Shown in pieces: positions 60,213 to 64,000 of a DNA stretch of 64,000 nucleotides. The position numbers and the translations under genes were made by a program. Source of the stretch: Pusillimonas sp. UBA3987 (lineage in GTDB: Bacteria > Pseudomonadota > Gammaproteobacteria > Burkholderiales > Burkholderiaceae_B); assembly GCA_002384935.1 (NCBI GenBank), contig DGCD01000003.1, positions 1 through 64,000 on the forward strand. Reading direction: 5' to 3'. The notes below the pieces were generated by a model. The model made no database searches and had not been told where the DNA came from. It saw nothing but the letters and a program-made list of their open reading frames with translations. The first letter of the stretch is position 1, and every line of letters starts with the position of its first letter.

Positions 60213-60706
60213 CTAAACCTATGCTTAAAGAGGACACAGAGTCGGCGTCCGTTATCCCGCTGCGTGAAGGCATTGGTTCAGCATTTAAAACGCTGCGTCA
60301 GTCCAAGCGTATTACGTTGTCCGAAGCATCCGGCCGCATTAAGTTTTCAACGCGCCAGATCCAGGCACTCGAGAATGAAGAGTGGAGCATGCTTCCTACG
60401 GGTGTTCCTCTGCGAGGTCTGGTCAAGAATTACGCGCGTTTCCTTGAGGCCGATGTCGATGCCATGATGGTTATGCTGGAGAGCCAGGTTTCTTCTGCGG
60501 CACCGCCACGCTCGGCAATAGAACCGGTAAAGGGCGGGGCGGCTTTTACGCCAACCGACCTGCCGTCTCAGGGCGAGGAAAGCGGCTTTCCGTGGGGCTG
60601 GCTACTGATTATTGTGGCTTTGCTTGTGGTGGCCGGCTTTTATGCTGTTGATCAAGGTTGGATTCCCGAGTCGTGGTTGGCATTCGAGTGGTTTAAGTCT
60701 CTGTAA
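60209..60706 (+). CDS. RodZ-like protein, short form
   Basis: A 165-residue membrane protein with a cytoplasmic Cro-like helix-turn-helix (about residues 21-90: LSEASGRIKFSTRQIQALEN), a linker, one transmembrane helix (about 127-147) and a periplasmic tail of only 18 residues. RodZ anchors MreB in cell-shape control; this version lacks the C-terminal periplasmic beta domain (DUF4115). It occupies the usual rodZ place between rlmN and ispG. The symbol is left empty because the protein lacks that domain. Confidence 0.8.
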   Translation: MTKPMLKEDTESASVIPLREGIGSAFKTLRQSKRITLSEASGRIKFSTRQIQALENEEWSMLPTGVPLRGLVKNYARFLEADVDAMMVMLESQVSSAAPPRSAIEPVKGGAAFTPTDLPSQGEESGFPWGWLLIIVALLVVAGFYAVDQGWIPESWLAFEWFKSL

Positions 60707-60709
60707 TTC

Positions 60710-61993
60710 ATGAATCAACCTTCTTCTTTGCCGCCCTGCGCTGATGCGCCCCTTGCCGTTGGGTCGGCACCTCGTCGCGATACCAGGCAAGTCGCGGTTC
60801 GGTGGGGCGATGAGGTCGTGGCTGTGGGCGGGACTGCACCGGTTTTGGTGCAGTCGATGACCAATACTGATACGGCCGACGCCATTGCGACCGCCATTCA
60901 GGTTAAAGCGCTTGCACAGGCAGGCTCTGAAGTGGTTCGTATCACGGTGAATACGCCGGACGCGGCGCGCGAGGTTCCTGCGATTCGCGATCAACTCGAC
61001 AAAATGGGGATCAGCACGCCGCTGGTGGGAGATTTCCATTACAACGGCCATAAGTTGCTGACGCAGTTTCCCGACTGTGCCCGGGCATTGTCTAAATATC
61101 GCATCAATCCAGGCAATATGGGCGCCGGAAATCGCCGTGAAGACAATTTTGCCCAGATGATCGAGGTGGCATGCCGCTACGACAAGCCCGTGCGAATCGG
61201 CGTGAACTGGGGTAGCCTGGATAGTGCGCTCATGGCCCGCATGATGGATGAAAACAGCCGTCGCGCGCAGCCTTGGAGCGCTCAGGCAGTCATGCGCGAG
61301 GCACTGGTCGTGTCGGCCATAAGCAACGCACAGCGGGCCGAAGCATTGGGTCTGCCTGGCGATGCAATTGTCTTGTCCTGCAAGGTCAGCCATGTGCAAG
61401 ATCTCATTACCGTTTATCAGAATTTGGCTTCGCGCTGCGATTATCCGTTACACCTTGGTTTAACCGAGGCGGGAATGGGCAGCAAAGGTATCGTGGCGTC
61501 CACGGCTGCTCTGGCGGTTTTGCTTCAGCAGGGTATTGGCGATACTATTCGCATCTCGCTCACGCCGGAGCCGGGTGGAGACCGTACGCGGGAAGTTGTG
61601 GTGGCGCAGGAAATTTTACAAACCATGGGCTTACGTGCGTTTACTCCCATGGTGGTTGCATGCCCGGGCTGCGGTCGCACGAGCAGTACGGTTTTTCAGC
61701 ACCTGGCAGATAGCATTCAGGCCTATTTGCGTGAGCAAATGCCGGTTTGGCGAACCCGTTATCCTGGTGTGGAAAGCATGAATGTGGCAGTCATGGGGTG
61801 TGTGGTGAACGGCCCCGGCGAAAGCCAGCATGCCGATATAGGTATCAGCCTGCCCGGCACCGGGGAAGTGCCTTCCGCGCCTGTGTATGTTGACGGTCGA
61901 CGTACCGTGACGTTGAAGGGCGATCGCATTGCGCAGGAATTCCAGGCTATCGTCGAGCATTACGTAGAGCAACGTTACGGCACACGCGCTTGA
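60710..61993 (+). CDS. ispG: 4-hydroxy-3-methylbut-2-enyl diphosphate synthase
   Basis: A 427-residue IspG (GcpE), the [4Fe-4S] enzyme of the MEP isoprenoid pathway. The cluster Cys residues lie in VACPGCGRTSSTVF and VAVMGCVVNGPGE. VQSMTNTDTADA and FHYNGHKLL are also family marks. It starts three bases after the RodZ-like gene and is followed by hisS in the same direction. Confidence 0.96.
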   Translation: MNQPSSLPPCADAPLAVGSAPRRDTRQVAVRWGDEVVAVGGTAPVLVQSMTNTDTADAIATAIQVKALAQAGSEVVRITVNTPDAAREVPAIRDQLDKMGISTPLVGDFHYNGHKLLTQFPDCARALSKYRINPGNMGAGNRREDNFAQMIEVACRYDKPVRIGVNWGSLDSALMARMMDENSRRAQPWSAQAVMREALVVSAISNAQRAEALGLPGDAIVLSCKVSHVQDLITVYQNLASRCDYPLHLGLTEAGMGSKGIVASTAALAVLLQQGIGDTIRISLTPEPGGDRTREVVVAQEILQTMGLRAFTPMVVACPGCGRTSSTVFQHLADSIQAYLREQMPVWRTRYPGVESMNVAVMGCVVNGPGESQHADIGISLPGTGEVPSAPVYVDGRRTVTLKGDRIAQEFQAIVEHYVEQRYGTRA

Positions 61994-62027
61994 ACGCGCT
62001 TCGTGTCTAATCAAAACAAGAGCAGGT

Positions 62028-63317
62028 ATGTCGCAGTCATTTCAAAAGGTCCATGCCATTACTGGCATGAAAGATGTATTGCCCGATGGCAGTGCGCAAT
62101 GGGAACAACTGGAAAAGATCGTTCGTGAATGGTTGGCCGCCTACGGGTATCGCAACATCCGTACGCCGGTGCTTGAGCATACGCGTTTGTTTGCGCGCGG
62201 TATCGGCGAAGTCACCGATATTGTCGAGAAGGAAATGTATTCCTTTACCGACGCACTCAACAATGAAAAACTGACGCTGCGCCCTGAGTTTACCGCCGGT
62301 ATCGTGCGGTCCACTATTGAGCACAATCTGGTTTACGATCGCCCGCAGCGCGTGTTTTCCATGGGGCCGGTCTTTCGTCACGAAAAGCCCCAGCGCGGTC
62401 GTTATCGTCAATTCCATCAGATCGATGTTGAGGCGCTTGGCTTGAAAGGGCCTGATGTCGACGCGGAACTCATTGTCATGCTGGCGCGCCTTTGGAAAAT
62501 GCTGGGCCTGAAGGATGTACGCCTTGAGTTGAACTCTCTGGGTCAGGCCGAGGAACGCCTCAAGCATCGCGAAGCTTTGGTGGCTTACCTTGAGCAACAC
62601 GCTGGTGTTTTGGACGAAGAGGGGCGCCGTCGTATGTACAGCAACCCTTTGCGGGTACTGGACACCAAGAACCCGGCCATGCAGGAAATGGCAAATGGTG
62701 CGCCGCGGTTATTTGATTTTCTGGGTGAGGATTCACGGGCACACTTCAACGGTGTTTGCGAGCGTCTGCATGATGCTGGAATTGAGTACTCCCTCAACCC
62801 CAGGCTGGTGCGTGGTCTCGATTATTACAATCTCACCGTGTTTGAGTGGGTTACCGATCAGTTGGGCGCTCAAGGAACTGTCTGCGGCGGCGGCCGGTAT
62901 GATGGACTGGTTGAACTATTGGGCGGCAAGCAGACGCCGGCAGTGGGTTTTGCCATTGGTATGGAACGCCTGCTCGATCTGTGGTCGCAAAGCCAGCCAA
63001 TTGTCGATACCCCGGAATGCCAGGTGTATATGATTCACCAGTCGGAGCAGGCTCAGCGTATGTCGGCAATGTTGGCTGAGCAGTTGCGCAATGAGGGCTT
63101 GCGCGTTATTGTCCATGCCGGCTCCAGCGGATTTAAATCGCAATTCAAGCGCGCCGACGCCAGCGGAGCGGCGGTGGCCGTTATTATTGGTGAGCAAGAG
63201 CACCAGAATGACGAGGTCAGCATAAAATGGCTGCGCGCAGATTTAATTGAAAACGAAACTCAACAGGAAACGATTCCCGCAAATCGCCTGGTAGATGCAA
63301 TAAAACAAAAGGTTTAA
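62028..63317 (+). CDS. hisS: Histidyl-tRNA synthetase
   Basis: A 429-residue class II synthetase. Motif 2 is FSMGPVFRHEKPQRGRYRQF (with HQIDVEALG after it), the histidine-binding stretch is LVRGLDYYNLTVFEW and motif 3 is AVGFAIGMERLLDL. The C-terminal anticodon domain is complete. It is eight bases before yfgM, an order conserved in proteobacteria. Confidence 0.97.
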   Translation: MSQSFQKVHAITGMKDVLPDGSAQWEQLEKIVREWLAAYGYRNIRTPVLEHTRLFARGIGEVTDIVEKEMYSFTDALNNEKLTLRPEFTAGIVRSTIEHNLVYDRPQRVFSMGPVFRHEKPQRGRYRQFHQIDVEALGLKGPDVDAELIVMLARLWKMLGLKDVRLELNSLGQAEERLKHREALVAYLEQHAGVLDEEGRRRMYSNPLRVLDTKNPAMQEMANGAPRLFDFLGEDSRAHFNGVCERLHDAGIEYSLNPRLVRGLDYYNLTVFEWVTDQLGAQGTVCGGGRYDGLVELLGGKQTPAVGFAIGMERLLDLWSQSQPIVDTPECQVYMIHQSEQAQRMSAMLAEQLRNEGLRVIVHAGSSGFKSQFKRADASGAAVAVIIGEQEHQNDEVSIKWLRADLIENETQQETIPANRLVDAIKQKV

Positions 63318-63324
63318 AGAAAGA

Positions 63325-63960
63325 ATGGCATACGATCTGGAAGAACAGGAGAAACTGGACGCAATCCGGCAATGGTGGGAGCGCTACGGAACGCTTATTG
63401 TGACTGTTTTAGTGGTGATTGCCGCCTCGTTCGCGGGCTGGCGTGGCTGGCAGTGGTATGAAACCAATCAGGCCAGGCAGGCCATGGGGTATTTTGAGGC
63501 CCTTGAAACGGCGGCCACCGCTCAATCGAATGACGAGTCGTTGGCCCGGGTGCGGGCGGCGAGTGAAACCCTGCGTGAAGATTTTCCCAAGTCGGGATAT
63601 GCGTCTCGCGGTGCTTTGGTGGCGGCACGGGTGTTGCAAGATCAGAAGGATTACAGTGGGGCCAGCGAGCAGTTGAACTGGGTCATCGAAGAAAGTGGTG
63701 ATGCCGCTTTGGTGCCGCTGGCGCGCTTGCGTTTGGCGGGCGTGTTGTTGGAACAAAAAGAATATGATGCTGCATTGAACGCGTTGGATGACTCTTCTGA
63801 AGCGTTTGTTGGTCTTTATGCCGATCGTCGCGGCGATATTTTTGCTGCTCAAGGTAAGTTGGATGAGGCCAGGCAGTCGTGGCAAAGTGCGGTTGAAGCC
63901 CTGGGGGATGATCCCATGGCGCAGATTATTGAACTTAAAATAGACGCCCTGGGAGACTAA
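63325..63960 (+). CDS. yfgM: YfgM-family ancillary translocon protein
   Basis: A 211-residue bitopic inner-membrane protein with an N-terminal AYDLEEQEKLDAIRQWWERYG segment (starting MAYDLEEQEKLDAIRQWW), one membrane helix at about 20-38 and a periplasmic tetratricopeptide-like domain. In E. coli YfgM associates with PpiD and the Sec translocon and lies just upstream of bamB, as here. Confidence 0.9.
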   Translation: MAYDLEEQEKLDAIRQWWERYGTLIVTVLVVIAASFAGWRGWQWYETNQARQAMGYFEALETAATAQSNDESLARVRAASETLREDFPKSGYASRGALVAARVLQDQKDYSGASEQLNWVIEESGDAALVPLARLRLAGVLLEQKEYDAALNALDDSSEAFVGLYADRRGDIFAAQGKLDEARQSWQSAVEALGDDPMAQIIELKIDALGD

Positions 63961-63963
63961 GTA

Positions 63964-64000
63964 ATGCGCAAAGCAGGTTTTCGTCGTTGGCAAAAAGGCG
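63964..64000 (+). CDS. bamB: BamB, first codons only
   Basis: An ATG at 63964, three bases after the yfgM stop, opens MRKAGFRRWQKG, a basic start of a signal peptide, and runs off the window. The hisS-yfgM-bamB order points to the BAM complex lipoprotein BamB. Only 12 codons are present, so the call rests on context. Confidence 0.6.
   Translation, partial: MRKAGFRRWQKG

Noticed and set aside
1..64000. tRNA, rRNA, CRISPR, insertion sequences, prophage or integrase genes
   Set aside because: None could be recognised on either strand by eye; repeats of CRISPR type and transposase motifs were looked for and not found.

Overview
The window reads as a chromosomal segment of a betaproteobacterium, most likely Burkholderiales, family Alcaligenaceae (the Bordetella / Achromobacter / Pusillimonas neighbourhood). 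The grounds are family-level resemblance of the proteins (BpH3-type H-NS, short RodZ-like protein, membrane urate oxidase PuuD), the housekeeping gene orders yebC-purD-hemF-nadD-rsfS-rlmH and rlmN-rodZ-ispG-hisS-yfgM-bamB, and a moderately GC-rich sequence. No rRNA, tRNA, CRISPR, insertion sequence or phage gene is visible. No species is claimed.

Layout. 1-7.7 kb: one long leftward cluster, in transcription order yebC, purD, hemF, nadD, rsfS, rlmH, pyk, maf and a beta-lactamase-like serine hydrolase. 7.8-16.6 kb: a HerA-like ATPase, fbp, pepN, a DUF4136 lipoprotein, an H-NS-like protein, a nitrilase-family amidase and tldD. 16.6-24 kb: an osmoprotection island in which the rightward ectR-ectA-ectB-ectC-ectD operon faces the leftward ehuBCDA ectoine uptake operon, with one strong terminator between them. 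The ect promoter is near consensus and has phased A-tracts upstream. 24-30 kb: a DAHP synthase gene behind what looks like a complete Phe/Tyr transcription attenuator, then a GlcD-type flavoprotein, mnmA, a glutathione transferase and purB. 30-31 kb: three small genes of unknown function.

31.5-40.3 kb: an R64/TCP-like type IVb pilus operon, pilL-pilN-pilO2-pilP-pilQ-pilR-pilS-pilV. It encodes a lipoprotein with VirB9-like and TcpQ-like parts, a lipoprotein secretin, inner-membrane assembly proteins, one ATPase, one platform protein, a major pilin and a PilV-type minor pilin. No prepilin peptidase, lytic transglycosylase, retraction ATPase or shufflon recombinase lies in the window. 40.4-50.8 kb: a nearly self-contained purine-degradation locus: XdhABC (xanthine to urate), PuuD, HiuH and UraD (urate to S-allantoin), PuuE, Alc and AllA (allantoin to glyoxylate plus urea), controlled by a divergent GntR-type regulator with a perfect 16-bp palindrome in the shared control region.

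50.8-64 kb: translation and housekeeping genes: alaS, a TusA-like gene, rpsP-rimM-trmD (without rplS behind trmD), convergent valS, then ndk, rlmN, rodZ-like, ispG, hisS, yfgM and the first codons of bamB at the edge.

The observations most worth following are the Phe/Tyr-rich leader peptide with terminator before the DAHP synthase gene (24066-24212), the VirB9/TcpQ hybrid lipoprotein opening the pilus operon, and the phased A-tracts in front of the ectoine promoter.
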